Part shown: positions 9,201 to 17,954 of the stretch, piece after piece | How the letters are laid out: every line of letters begins with the position of its first letter | Numbering within the stretch: the stretch's first letter is position 1 | Origin: Chryseobacterium oncorhynchi | Lineage (GTDB): Bacteria > Bacteroidota > Bacteroidia > Flavobacteriales > Weeksellaceae | NCBI RefSeq assembly: GCF_002899895.1 | Contig: NZ_PPEI02000002.1 | Location: 310,001-374,000 of the forward strand | Direction of reading: 5' to 3' | DNA: 64,000 bases | Program-made: the position numbers and the translations under genes | Notes under the pieces: generated by a model | The model's database searches: none | What the model was told of the DNA's origin: nothing | The model's input: only the letters and a program-made list of their open reading frames with translations

Positions 9201-11877
9201 TGTCAACATCAATGGTTCTCAGCTATTGATGGACAATGCAGATCTTACTGTTAATTCCAGCTTTATCATCAATACCAAACAACCCGTGGTAAACACAGCC
9301 AATAGCGTTATCAAGTTAATAAGAAACTTTGGGGGCTCTGATGCTGATATTACATTCAATAATTTAAACCATTATTTTGAAAAGATAGAATATACCAATT
9401 CCTCTACCAATACAGATTATACTATCTCTTTTAGCTTCCCTGGTGGGATTATCAATAACTTTATTATTCACTCAGCAACCCATTCAAGAATTGATAAGGT
9501 TAATCCATCCATCATTCTTAAAACCCCTATGGCTGTGAATAATCTAACCATTGAAAAAAATAATTTTGTTGCCTTAGATGGAAATTTACAGGTTAACCAG
9601 TCACTAAAGATGCTCGGAGACTGTTTAGACAGACTTACTTTTGCTTCATCCAATGCACAATTGAGAACCTTGATCTTTCCTAATTACAGCACCAATCCAT
9701 CCAATTATGTAATAGATAAGATACAGTTTAAAGCCATCTCCTCTTCTGCGGGACAAACTTATACTGCTACCGGAAGTACGGATCTTGGAGGAAATACAGG
9801 TATTAATTTTCAGGATGCAATTCCCACCACTCCAAGAAACCTTTACTGGATTGGCGGGCAAGGATTGTGGCAAGACCCTCAACATTGGTCGTTAAGCTCA
9901 GGAGGTATACCTGTTTCAGGTTGTGATATTCCTACAGCTATTGATAATGTATTTTTTGATCAAAATTCAGGGTTTACAGCAACTTCAAACAAGATTATTA
10001 TCAGAGGAAATAACTTGTCGAAAGCCAATAATATCACTTTTAATAATGTGCCTAATCAGCCAGTACTTGACTTTGGTATAAGTAGCAGTAATCCTTATTA
10101 TCTGAATGTGTATGGAAACCTTACCCTACAAAATGACCTAAAAATCGTAGTTCCTATGTCAACGTATGGGTTAACCCGTAATATTATCATGGCACAGGGA
10201 ACATCCACGGGAAGAACGCGATATATTGATACAAAAGGAGCATATATTCATCTAAATATTAATTCTCAAGACTATTTTGAATTGAAAAGTCCATACCAGG
10301 GAGATATTAACTTTAATAACGCAGCAGGATTTAAAACAAATGACCAGCCCATGAAACTGGTTAATTTCAGCTGGAATCAAACAATCAATAATAACCCGGT
10401 AGTAGATCTTGGACAGTCTGTTATTACGGGAACAAGAACAAACAGTATTGATACTCCCAACTATTACGTAGCAGCCATTCCTTATTATAGCTTCTATAGC
10501 CCTTATTTTTATATTAGCTCAGGGAATAATCCAATCACTTTAAATGCATCTGCCACTAAAGCCGATACAGGATATTTCACCATCAATACTCCTGATGCAG
10601 CCAGCTTTGGTGATCTTACGATCTGGAAAGACGGAGCAGTAAATACGGGATCAAAAATCTGGAATTTCAATAAAATGACTTTTCTGGGTAGTTCTGCCGT
10701 CAATTCTGTAAGTACGCTGACCTCCGCAGGTAAGTATAAAACGTTATACTTCAATCCCGGATCTTATCAGATAGAAAACAGTCAGACCGTAACTGAAAAT
10801 CTGTTCATGACAGGAACTCCTTGTAACAGAATCTCTGTAATCAAGTCAACAGCTGGTCAGAATACAATCAATCTGGATCCAGCAGCAGCATATACCATGT
10901 TTTATGCTTCCATACGAGATATGAACTTCTCCCGCTCTGTGAGCGCTTATGGAAACAGTCAGGATTTAGGAAACACAGTCAACCTTACCATTATTCCTAC
11001 CAATGTACAGGCAGCAGGCTTCGGAGGAAACAAAAGCATTTGTGAATCTGAATTTCCAAAAACCTATGACGCATCAGCCTTATATGGAACGGATCCTAAT
11101 GCAACTTATACCTGGACGAAACTTAATACTCCCAACTCAGGAGTGATGAGCACAAGTCCATTGGTAACATTTACACAGCCAGGAAGCTACAGGGTAAATG
11201 TCACTTATAGCCAGGATGGATGTAATATTACAGAGGATTTTACCATCTCTTCTATTGCATTGCCAGCAGACAGTAGTACTTCTTCAGCCACAAGTGCTGT
11301 GAAGCAGCTTTCCGGAGATGTACAGGTAAAGTTTAAAGGATCTCTTGCCCAAGCGTATATCTTTACTTATAGCATTAATGGAGGCTCTGATCAAGAAATT
11401 ACGTCTGCATCTAATGGTGAAGCAATTATTCTTCATTCTAAAGCCCAGACAGGAACATTTGTATATCGTCTTAAAAGCATCCGTTTTGCTGCCGGAGAAG
11501 CCTGTTCTACTGCTATTAATAAAGATATTATTGTAAATATCAATCCTGACTGCCCTACTCCGGGTGTTATGATGTTGATGGATAATGTTCTCAGAGGTTG
11601 TACTTCCGCTATGGGAGCAAGACGCTTATCAGAATTAAATCCGTCTAATGTATCAAATCCGCCAACGGATGCGGGCGTAACAAGAATTATTTCAGGAACA
11701 GGAATTGTAGTAAAGGAAGGAAATGATGTGTTTCTGATCCGTAATACAAATGCTATCCCTGAAACATTAACGCTTCCAACAAACAAACCTCATATACAGG
11801 GAGCTATCATTTACCATAACGATCATTTTTACGAAGGAGTAGAAAACGGAAAATGGACCAGAGTAGATAACGATTAA
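6229..11877 (+). CDS. Giant secreted protein (1882 aa) with four repeats and a PKD-like C-terminal region
   Basis: The signal peptide is clear (LYFILLFLISQSILAQ). Four long repeats each open with an aromatic block. The openings are YYWVGGPGNWTDLNHW near residue 24, YYWIGGGGSWSDPAHW near 447, FYWKGGYGTWNDLNHW near 813 and LYWIGGQGLWQDPQHW near 1205. The block is usually followed by a YDDV/NDNV..SGF element and about 350 residues rich in Asn, Thr, Ser and Gly, suggesting beta-helix or beta-solenoid folds. Near residue 1600 a PKD/Ig-like region follows (GTDPNATYTWTKL, SPLVTFTQPGSYRVNVTY). The end (YHNDHFYEGVENGKWTRV) resembles the fibre-like tail motif of the preceding S74 gene. There is no recognisable type IX C-terminal domain, so its route beyond the periplasm is unclear. 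An adhesin or surface-layer role is an inference. Confidence 0.85.
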   Translation: MKLKLYFILLFLISQSILAQNNYYWVGGPGNWTDLNHWRIGSSSGQAATIIPSRYDNVYITSGSGFTSNGGMLNIPSTATCKDFIIDDSFITKLSFPPGSVFNVYGNLKWKSNAGAYYNLTMNLFSDSSNPTPNLIDVPDNMIDPAYINGGYQSSFNLKGNGTFKLVKNFNSNGFFLFNISDSAFLDTDHKNINSLMLTHSSTAASNFRSSTITSTGGNLTFNSSANLTQATLTFPALIIQTTQDIKKILLNSSGYSQISGGNLLTVDEVAGVGTSGGTFTGNQININKFNLYSSILNATLLKANDIVIGDGSVEMTGSRFEVKNMTLGKGNNIFRTSQFDINNLTLNGGQYNFRQPIGTLPTYFQVNQTLTALTPCNGIIPKFGALDISLPVNLILPGSINGNGTASFNGYNLTTTKLTGGASITAGINGGNNTGNITYPGIMAKTYYWIGGGGSWSDPAHWSFTSGGPSANCIPIMYDDVIFNENSGFTAGNNNISNNGAIASIRNMTWNNAPANPVLNVTMNLYGSIYLQKDMTAPVTMTLLKNNSGDPVVSRYMNFEGQKINQLSIFGNDNFYLLPSGSGTPYDLEVGGVFNFDNNALTSNLYADGRKIKAGELWLGGNSVNIDNALLRQNILNVLAKQTITAPNTAVYIQNYNGRYYTSGNTNNFFGKVYKEGTGIGDIQHMNTDIFQANGGDLRFYGNNKAKNVTINGSSHINMFDNTTKFTITDSWIYNRADCDMVLNFTGQGGNNLVLGNSINGNGFVELNRMNFSGINASYINPVAGAKPINASNSIDSGSNSGINFMATTPKNFYWKGGYGTWNDLNHWSLDPTSTRTTANCGLPTINDNVFFDQYSGFSTTGITSIQLSNDVSINDITFTGLAPASKSHFSGNSNYYKINVNGNAVLHAGYYDAGYFSGFTFVNINKPTGTLKNVTPNGATSALNFAGDAQWKINRGTSQYDLTGNASIGQTSIAGNILDISGTVMNINVVNINGSQLLMDNADLTVNSSFIINTKQPVVNTANSVIKLIRNFGGSDADITFNNLNHYFEKIEYTNSSTNTDYTISFSFPGGIINNFIIHSATHSRIDKVNPSIILKTPMAVNNLTIEKNNFVALDGNLQVNQSLKMLGDCLDRLTFASSNAQLRTLIFPNYSTNPSNYVIDKIQFKAISSSAGQTYTATGSTDLGGNTGINFQDAIPTTPRNLYWIGGQGLWQDPQHWSLSSGGIPVSGCDIPTAIDNVFFDQNSGFTATSNKIIIRGNNLSKANNITFNNVPNQPVLDFGISSSNPYYLNVYGNLTLQNDLKIVVPMSTYGLTRNIIMAQGTSTGRTRYIDTKGAYIHLNINSQDYFELKSPYQGDINFNNAAGFKTNDQPMKLVNFSWNQTINNNPVVDLGQSVITGTRTNSIDTPNYYVAAIPYYSFYSPYFYISSGNNPITLNASATKADTGYFTINTPDAASFGDLTIWKDGAVNTGSKIWNFNKMTFLGSSAVNSVSTLTSAGKYKTLYFNPGSYQIENSQTVTENLFMTGTPCNRISVIKSTAGQNTINLDPAAAYTMFYASIRDMNFSRSVSAYGNSQDLGNTVNLTIIPTNVQAAGFGGNKSICESEFPKTYDASALYGTDPNATYTWTKLNTPNSGVMSTSPLVTFTQPGSYRVNVTYSQDGCNITEDFTISSIALPADSSTSSATSAVKQLSGDVQVKFKGSLAQAYIFTYSINGGSDQEITSASNGEAIILHSKAQTGTFVYRLKSIRFAAGEACSTAINKDIIVNINPDCPTPGVMMLMDNVLRGCTSAMGARRLSELNPSNVSNPPTDAGVTRIISGTGIVVKEGNDVFLIRNTNAIPETLTLPTNKPHIQGAIIYHNDHFYEGVENGKWTRVDND

Positions 11878-11913
11878 ATTTGCACTTCATAAAAACTGAC
11901 TAATCATCAAGAC

Positions 11914-11944
11914 CCGCATTGGAATTATTTCAATGCGGTTTTTT
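11914..11944 (+). terminator. Terminator after the giant surface-protein gene
   Basis: An 8-bp stem (CCGCATTG at 11914-11921 with CAATGCGG at 11931-11938) is followed by six T's. Confidence 0.75.
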
Positions 11945-12030
11945 ATTATTACAATTGAATCTAAGAAACAGATATCTGGTATAGGATAGTTTTAAAAAGT
12001 CTTTCTCTTCTCAGAATGATCTTATATTTT

Positions 12031-12630
12031 TTATATTTTATTTTGATCAAAAAAATCTCTCATCATCTTTGAACTTTCAGCAGGCGTTTTTAATTGAACA
12101 GTGTCACCATTTTCATCAGTTGTAAAGTGTCCTTTAAAAGCTTCTGGCATTCTTTCATATTGTTCATTCACTTGTTCCAATAGGTCCTTAAAAGAAGTAT
12201 ATTTATATTTTTCAACAAGAAATGGCAATGCATTTTTTCCTCTCAGTAATTCATATTCCTGATAATTATAGGGTGTTGTTTGCTCACGCTTTGCCAATGT
12301 TCCCTTAAGCTTATTCACAAGCTTTTCAATATCTTTTTCCTCTGAGAAAAGAGATAATCCTCGCAAGGCATAGATTTTCATATCCAGATACCTCTCTTTT
12401 TTATAAGCCATCTCAAAAAATGAGTGAAGTTTAGGATGAGTCTGATCATAAAGGAGTTTCAGAATTCTATTCCGATAATCAATCTGTTTGGTAGTAGTAT
12501 AAATCCGGATCAAACTTTCAAAATTGTCAGGAACAAGATCCTTGGAAGAAAGATCATACAGTGCATTCCTAAAATCTATATGCCTCTCATTAAATTTTTC
12601 ATCTGATAAAATCTCTGGGAATCTACTCAT
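12031..12630 (-). CDS. Hypothetical alpha-helical protein (HEAT-like)
   Basis: A 199-residue cytoplasmic protein with no recognised family. It consists of repeated helical pairs (IRIYTTTKQIDYRNRILKLLYDQ; FFEMAYKKERYLDMKIYALRGL; EKLVNKLKGTLAKREQ), which look like a small HEAT/ARM-type solenoid. A charged tail (TTDENGDTVQLKTPAESSKMM) follows. No signal peptide or membrane segment is present. It stands alone on the minus strand between two plus-strand units. The ATG at 12630 is well placed. Confidence 0.65.
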   Translation of the reverse strand: MSRFPEILSDEKFNERHIDFRNALYDLSSKDLVPDNFESLIRIYTTTKQIDYRNRILKLLYDQTHPKLHSFFEMAYKKERYLDMKIYALRGLSLFSEEKDIEKLVNKLKGTLAKREQTTPYNYQEYELLRGKNALPFLVEKYKYTSFKDLLEQVNEQYERMPEAFKGHFTTDENGDTVQLKTPAESSKMMRDFFDQNKI

Positions 12631-12896
12631 CTTGTTGATAAATTTTGATTTGGGTTGTTTTCTTTATGCAAATTGAGAAAAATAATTTAAAACCATATGT
12701 CGGAATAGAACTTAATTTCAAGTTTTCACTAAAGCTCTTTTCTATTGATAGAAAATAAATATTGATAGAAGCCTAGCGTTTACACTCTACATTTTTGTCC
12801 ATATTAACAAATCTTAAAACAATGTTAATTTTTATTTCAGGTCACTTCCCAAACAGTCGTTTAATTTTGTTGTGATTTTAATCTAATCAAAAGAAA

Positions 12897-15707
12897 GTGA
12901 AGAAAATTTTTACATCCGTTTTGTTTTGTGCTTCTATTTTTTTCTATGCACAAACCGGTACTCTTTCCGGAAACATCAATGACGATACTAAAATTGCCCT
13001 GCCGGGAGCCAAAATCTCCTTAAGTCCGGGAAATATTTATACAACCTCTGATGAGCATGGAAATTTTGTTTTCCTGAATGTTCCTCCCGGCAGTTATACC
13101 ATGAAAGTGGATTATCTAGGCTATGGAGTGCATGAATATCATGTAATTGTAGAATCTGAAAAAAATACCCGACAAAACATCGTTTTCGATAAAAAGGAAA
13201 CAAACATTGCTGAAATTGTAGTTTCAGGAGCTACTTTAAAGAATCAAGCAAGAGCCCTGAACAAGCAGAAAAATAATGCCAATATTACCAATGTGATCTC
13301 TTCCGACCAAATCGGACGTTTTCCTGATGCCAATATTGGAGATGCCCTGAAACGTGTTCCGGGAATTACCATACAAAATGATCAGGGAGAAGCCAGAAAC
13401 CTTATTATCAGAGGTCTTGCGCCCAACCTAAACTCGGTAACCCTGAATGGTGACAGAATTCCGTCTGCCGAGGGCGATAACCGTAATGTTCAGATGGACC
13501 TGATTCCCTCGGATATGATCTCTACCATTGAAGTGAACAAAACGTTGACTCCTGATATGGATGCTGATGCCATTGGTGGTTCTGTAAACCTTATCACAAG
13601 AGCCTCTCCTAACGGGCAGAGAATTTCTGCAACATTGGCGGGAGGGTATAATCCGATTCGTGAAAAAGGAAATTATACGGCCGGATTTGTATATGGAAAC
13701 CGTTTTTTAGACAAAAAATTGGGAGCTGTATTTAGCTTTTCTTATAACAATAATAATTTTGGTTCAGACAATATAGAACCAGTATGGAGTCAGGCCAATG
13801 ATGTGGCACAAACTGTTTATGTAAGCAAAATGGGCGTTCGTCATTACAATGAACATCGTATCAGGCATAGTTTTGATCTTAATATGGATTATGAGTTCAA
13901 TTCAAAAAATAAGATCTATGCTTCTGCCATGTACAATTTCAGAAACGATAAGGAAAACAGGTTTGCGTTAGGCTATAAAATAAAACCGGTTTATAATACT
14001 GATGAATCCGAGATTACAGGCTGGAAAGGCAGTATCACAAGACAAAATAAGGGTGGAGATTCAGACAATGACAATACCCGTCTTGAAAAGCAAAAAGTTC
14101 AGAACTATGCTTTACGAGGAGAACACTTGCTGGGAACAAAAGTAGATCTTGACTGGTCTATGAACTACGCTACAGCCAGCGAAGATAAACCTCATCAGCG
14201 TTATATAGAGTTTGAAAACAGCAAGATGAATTTCTCACCGGACCTTAGTGACCCGAGAAAACCTATGTTCAATCTTCTGGCAGCAGATAACTTAGGAAGC
14301 TATAAATTAAGTGATCTTTCGGATGCCAATAGCTTTACACAGGAAAAGGAGTTTGGTGCCAAAGTGAATGTACGATTTCCTTTTTCTGTAATTGAAGATC
14401 AAAAAGGAAGACTTCGTACCGGTTTCCGTATGCGTTTAAAGGAAAAGGAAAGAGATAATGATTTTTATGCCTTTGAACCCACCAGTAATATGGGTAGTCT
14501 TCTTTCTGTACCTACTGTATATCTTGATGGGAAAAACTTCCAACCGGGAAATTATGTTCCCGGAGCATTCGTTGATCCCGCTTATTTGGGAGGATTGAAT
14601 TTGTTTAATTCAGGACAATTCAATGGTAAGCTGAAACCATCAAAATTCCTTTCCAATAACTACAGTGCAAAAGAGCAGATTTATGCAGGTTATATCCGTT
14701 GGGATCAGGATTTCAATGATAAGCTTTCCATGATTGTAGGGGCCCGTGTTGAAACTACAAAGATTGATTACACCGGAAATTATGTGATGAATGAAAGCAA
14801 TCTGGTTGGAAAAATCAACAATACAAACACTTATACCAACGTACTTCCCAACTTATCATTTAAGTATGTTCCAATGCAGGATCTTGTCCTTCGTGCAGCA
14901 TTTACAACAGCCATTGCCCGCCCAAATTACTACTCGTTGGTTCCTTACCTGAATGTAATTTCAGAAGATGAAGTTATTTCAGCAGGAAACCCGAATTTAA
15001 AGGCAACATATGCCTATAACTTCGACTTTATGGCAGAAAAGTACTTTAAGTCTGTGGGGATTCTTTCCGGAGGAATTTTTTATAAAAACCTGAACGACTT
15101 TATTTATACTTATTCCAGAAGAAATTACACGACAAACGATTTTTCTAATGCGTTTGCAGGACAATCTAATCCTATTCCGGCTGGAGAAAGCAACTGGAAA
15201 TTTACCCAGCAGCGTAATGGTGATAATGTAGATATTTATGGTTTTGAAGTGGCTTTACAAAGACAATTGGATTTTATTCCGGGAGCATTCTGGAAAGGCA
15301 TGGGAGTATATGTCAACTATACTTATACCCAATCAAAAGCTAAAGGAATAACCAACGAAGATGGTATTGAAAGAATGGATGTTGGCCTTCCGGGAGCGGC
15401 ACCTCATATGTTCAACGGTTCGCTTTCATGGGAGAACAAGCGTTTTTCTGCAAGGGTTTCTATGAATTATGCTTCTCATTATATTGATGAATTGGGTGGA
15501 AAATCTTTTGACGATCGTTATTATGACAAGCAATTTTTCCTTGATGCCAATGCGTCTTATAAAATTACAAGCCAGTTGAGAATTTTTGCGGAAGCCAATA
15601 ATCTGACCAATCAACCGTTAAGATACTACCAGGGAATCCAGAGCAGAACGGCACAGGCAGAATATTACAGGCCAAGATTTACTTTGGGGGTGAAATTTGA
15701 TTTTTAA
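12897..15707 (+). CDS. TonB-dependent receptor (carboxypeptidase-regulatory domain + plug + barrel), GTG start
   Basis: A 936-residue outer-membrane active transporter. The start codon is GTG at 12897, immediately followed by the signal peptide (KKIFTSVLFCASIFFYAQ); no ATG would keep that signal intact. Residues 24-100 form a CarboxypepD_reg-like beta domain (GTLSGNINDDTKIALPGAKI). The plug begins near 105 (NIAEIVVSGATL) and includes LKRVPGITIQ, NLIIRGLAPNLNSVTLNG and GGSVNLITRA. The rest is a 22-strand-type barrel ending in aromatic KFDF. Its last codon is four bases from the phytase ATG, so the two genes are coupled. A TAATTTTG promoter box lies at 12862-12869. An inositol-phosphate or phosphate-ester substrate is inferred from the neighbour. 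Confidence 0.93.
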   Translation: MKKIFTSVLFCASIFFYAQTGTLSGNINDDTKIALPGAKISLSPGNIYTTSDEHGNFVFLNVPPGSYTMKVDYLGYGVHEYHVIVESEKNTRQNIVFDKKETNIAEIVVSGATLKNQARALNKQKNNANITNVISSDQIGRFPDANIGDALKRVPGITIQNDQGEARNLIIRGLAPNLNSVTLNGDRIPSAEGDNRNVQMDLIPSDMISTIEVNKTLTPDMDADAIGGSVNLITRASPNGQRISATLAGGYNPIREKGNYTAGFVYGNRFLDKKLGAVFSFSYNNNNFGSDNIEPVWSQANDVAQTVYVSKMGVRHYNEHRIRHSFDLNMDYEFNSKNKIYASAMYNFRNDKENRFALGYKIKPVYNTDESEITGWKGSITRQNKGGDSDNDNTRLEKQKVQNYALRGEHLLGTKVDLDWSMNYATASEDKPHQRYIEFENSKMNFSPDLSDPRKPMFNLLAADNLGSYKLSDLSDANSFTQEKEFGAKVNVRFPFSVIEDQKGRLRTGFRMRLKEKERDNDFYAFEPTSNMGSLLSVPTVYLDGKNFQPGNYVPGAFVDPAYLGGLNLFNSGQFNGKLKPSKFLSNNYSAKEQIYAGYIRWDQDFNDKLSMIVGARVETTKIDYTGNYVMNESNLVGKINNTNTYTNVLPNLSFKYVPMQDLVLRAAFTTAIARPNYYSLVPYLNVISEDEVISAGNPNLKATYAYNFDFMAEKYFKSVGILSGGIFYKNLNDFIYTYSRRNYTTNDFSNAFAGQSNPIPAGESNWKFTQQRNGDNVDIYGFEVALQRQLDFIPGAFWKGMGVYVNYTYTQSKAKGITNEDGIERMDVGLPGAAPHMFNGSLSWENKRFSARVSMNYASHYIDELGGKSFDDRYYDKQFFLDANASYKITSQLRIFAEANNLTNQPLRYYQGIQSRTAQAEYYRPRFTLGVKFDF

Positions 15708-15711
15708 CAAC

Positions 15712-16752
15712 ATGAAAAAGATAATATATTACATAGCAGCACTTTCAGTTTTTCCTTTTGTGGTAGGTTGTAAGGGGCAGAATCAATTAGGAGAAAAACT
15801 AAAACCAACGGTTATTACGGAAACTGTAGTTCATGATACCGATGATCCTGCAATATGGATTAATCCTGAAAATGCTTCCAAAAGTATCATCATTGGAACA
15901 GATAAGGATACGGATGGCGGATTGTACGCCTTTGACCTTAATGGTAAGATCACTCACAAGGTTTTGGGACTAAAGCGTCCTAATAATGTTGACATTGAGT
16001 ATGGTTTTACTTTAAATGGGAAAAAGACCGATATCGCTGCCGTTACAGAGCGTGAAACAAACAAGGTAAAGCTTTATTCTCTTCCTGAACTGAAAGAGGT
16101 TGGTGAGTTTTCTGTATTTGATGGAGAAACAGAACGTGGTCCGATGGGAATTTCTATGTATAAAAATTCGAAAACAGGAGATATTTTCGCCATTGTAGGA
16201 AGAAAATCCGGCCCTAAGGAGGGCTATCTCTGGCAATATAAGCTTTCCGAAAAAAATGGAGCCATCACAGGAGAAGTGGTTCGTAAGTTTGGAAAATATA
16301 GTGGTCTGAAAGAGATTGAAAGCATTGCTGTAGATGATGAAGCGGGATATATTTATTACTCTGATGAGCAGTTTGGAATTCATCAATATGATGCAGATCC
16401 GGCAAAAGGAAATGAAGAGCTTCTGGTTTTCGGGCAAGGTGATTTCACCTCTGATGTGGAAGGAATCTCAATCTACCCTACTTCAAAAGGGAAAGGATAC
16501 ATTTTAGTTTCCAATCAGCAGAATGATACATTTAATGTGTATTTAAGAGAAGATCCGTCAAAGGGACGCATTGCAGAAATTCCTGTTTCTACTCTTGAAA
16601 GTGATGGTTCTGAGGTAACGAATGTCAATTTAGGACCAAAATTCCCTAAGGGTGTTTTTGTTGCCATGAGTAATGGCAGAGTCTTCCATATGTATGACTG
16701 GAGAATGATTGAGGAAAGAATTAAATCTGCAATAAAAAAATCAACAAAATAA
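15712..16752 (+). CDS. Beta-propeller phytase (3-phytase), predicted lipoprotein
   Basis: Hydrolyses phosphate from phytate (myo-inositol hexakisphosphate) with calcium. The protein matches the beta-propeller phytase family: HDTDDPAIWINPENASKSII near the start, GTDKDTDGGLYAFDL, RPNNVDIEYGF, ERGPMGISMYK, then EIESIAVDDEAGYIYYSDE and SDVEGISIYP. The acidic residues in these loops are the usual calcium and phosphate ligands. The N-terminus is a lipoprotein signal (FPFVVGCKG, lipobox Cys near residue 20). I start at ATG 15712 rather than the in-frame TTG at 15697, which would overlap the receptor stop. Pairing of this phytase type with a TonB receptor is known in Gram-negative bacteria and suggests capture plus hydrolysis at the cell surface. 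Confidence 0.93.
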   Translation: MKKIIYYIAALSVFPFVVGCKGQNQLGEKLKPTVITETVVHDTDDPAIWINPENASKSIIIGTDKDTDGGLYAFDLNGKITHKVLGLKRPNNVDIEYGFTLNGKKTDIAAVTERETNKVKLYSLPELKEVGEFSVFDGETERGPMGISMYKNSKTGDIFAIVGRKSGPKEGYLWQYKLSEKNGAITGEVVRKFGKYSGLKEIESIAVDDEAGYIYYSDEQFGIHQYDADPAKGNEELLVFGQGDFTSDVEGISIYPTSKGKGYILVSNQQNDTFNVYLREDPSKGRIAEIPVSTLESDGSEVTNVNLGPKFPKGVFVAMSNGRVFHMYDWRMIEERIKSAIKKSTK

Positions 16753-16774
16753 GTTTTAAATATTGTATATAATG

Positions 16775-16825
16775 TAAGTCATTAAGATGAAAAATTTCTC
16801 AAAATCTTAATGGCTTATTTTTTTA
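16775..16825. terminator. Terminator between convergent phytase and hydroxylase genes
   Basis: A 14-bp stem with one G-T pair (TAAGTCATTAAGAT at 16775-16788 with ATCTTAATGGCTTA at 16804-16817) precedes a T-run on the plus strand. It most likely ends the phytase transcript. Confidence 0.7.
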
Positions 16826-16857
16826 TTCTACTTAACAGAACTTCCCTCAAAAAATGA

Positions 16858-17580
16858 TTACTTATAAGTCCTGAACAACCTATCCCAGATAGAGGTATAA
16901 AACCCAAAATTTTTAGTTTCCTCCAAATGATGCTGATTATGAAATCTGGTCGTTCCTACAAAGAATTTGTCAAAACTGGCAGGAAAAAACTCCCGGTTCA
17001 GATGTCCTATGGTTCCCCAAATGAGATTGATAAGCAGATAAATGGAAATTGAAGCAACAGAAAAGTCATATACCATCTGTAAAATCAGCATCATCATTCC
17101 AAAGCCTATCGTTTCAAAGGGGTGAAGAACAAAAAGGCTCAGATAATTGGTGCTTACATGCTCATGGTGCTTTCCATGCAAAAGCTTATATACAAAAGGT
17201 AAATGGGCAGCATAATGAAAGAAATACATCAGAAGATCCATCAAAAGAAGCAATGCCATTACTTGCAAAACAACGATACCCGATGAAAGGGTATTTTCAA
17301 CCTTTATCCAGCCATTTTTCCATAAAAAAATACCTATCAGCATCACAAGACTGTTACAAAAAACGGTAAGCAAACTAAGATAAAAATCTGCCTTTGTAAC
17401 AGGATGATCCTGTTTCTGCAGTTTACTTTTGCGACAGGTTTTATCAATGAAAAAATATAATCCTATTGAAAACAGGTACAGAAAAATATTAATGACCAAA
17501 CTGAACATGATCCATTGAGGCCAGGATAACTGCCAAAATAAGTGTAAGTAACCGGAAAGTTCAGTCTCATTAAAATTCAT
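16858..17580 (-). CDS. Fatty acid hydroxylase / sterol desaturase family membrane protein
   Basis: A 240-residue di-iron membrane oxygenase family member. The three histidine clusters are visible: HYAAH in the middle, HGKHHEH shortly after it, and HNQHH near the C-terminus. Around them are four hydrophobic segments (for example IMFSLVINIFLYLFSIGLYFF). Family members hydroxylate or desaturate lipids, carotenoids or sterols in the membrane; the substrate here is unknown. A TTG at 17598 would extend the frame by six residues, but ATG at 17580 is the natural start. The gene lies downstream of the coiled-coil gene on the same strand and may be the last gene of that run. Confidence 0.85.
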   Translation of the reverse strand: MNFNETELSGYLHLFWQLSWPQWIMFSLVINIFLYLFSIGLYFFIDKTCRKSKLQKQDHPVTKADFYLSLLTVFCNSLVMLIGIFLWKNGWIKVENTLSSGIVVLQVMALLLLMDLLMYFFHYAAHLPFVYKLLHGKHHEHVSTNYLSLFVLHPFETIGFGMMMLILQMVYDFSVASISIYLLINLIWGTIGHLNREFFPASFDKFFVGTTRFHNQHHLEETKNFGFYTSIWDRLFRTYK

Positions 17581-17648
17581 AAATTCTTCATCTTTCAACT
17601 TGATGTTATAAAAGTATGAATTTCGTTTTTAAAATCAGCCTTTTCGGG

Positions 17649-17921
17649 TTATTTCTCCTTTGCTTTTTTCCTTAGTTCCCGAAGCCTTACAGTGAGCTTA
17701 CGCCTTAAGTCATTGTGATATTCACGATAATTTTTTATACTATTCTCCAAATTCTTTTTGTTGAGCAAATAATCATCATACAATTCGTCCAGTTCCGAAA
17801 TCTTTCCCAGAATATCAGAAGACTGAGATTCAGAATGATCTATAGCTTCCTGTAATAAGGTGCGAAAGCATTCCATACGGCCCATCAGGCTTGTGTGAAG
17901 TTTGGGTTCTATTCCTTGCAT
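17649..17921 (-). CDS. Small coiled-coil protein, unknown function
   Basis: A 90-residue protein, highly charged and helical (SDILGKISELDELYDDYLL, then KKNLENSIKNYREYHNDLRR), ending in a basic tail (RLRELRKKAKEK). It probably forms a coiled coil. I do not recognise a family. It follows the S41 protease gene by 33 bases on the same strand and precedes the hydroxylase gene, so it is likely co-transcribed. The length and charge pattern argue for a real gene, but only moderately. Confidence 0.55.
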   Translation of the reverse strand: MQGIEPKLHTSLMGRMECFRTLLQEAIDHSESQSSDILGKISELDELYDDYLLNKKNLENSIKNYREYHNDLRRKLTVRLRELRKKAKEK

Positions 17922-17954
17922 TGTTTTATTTTTAAAGAAACTTAAAATGAATGG

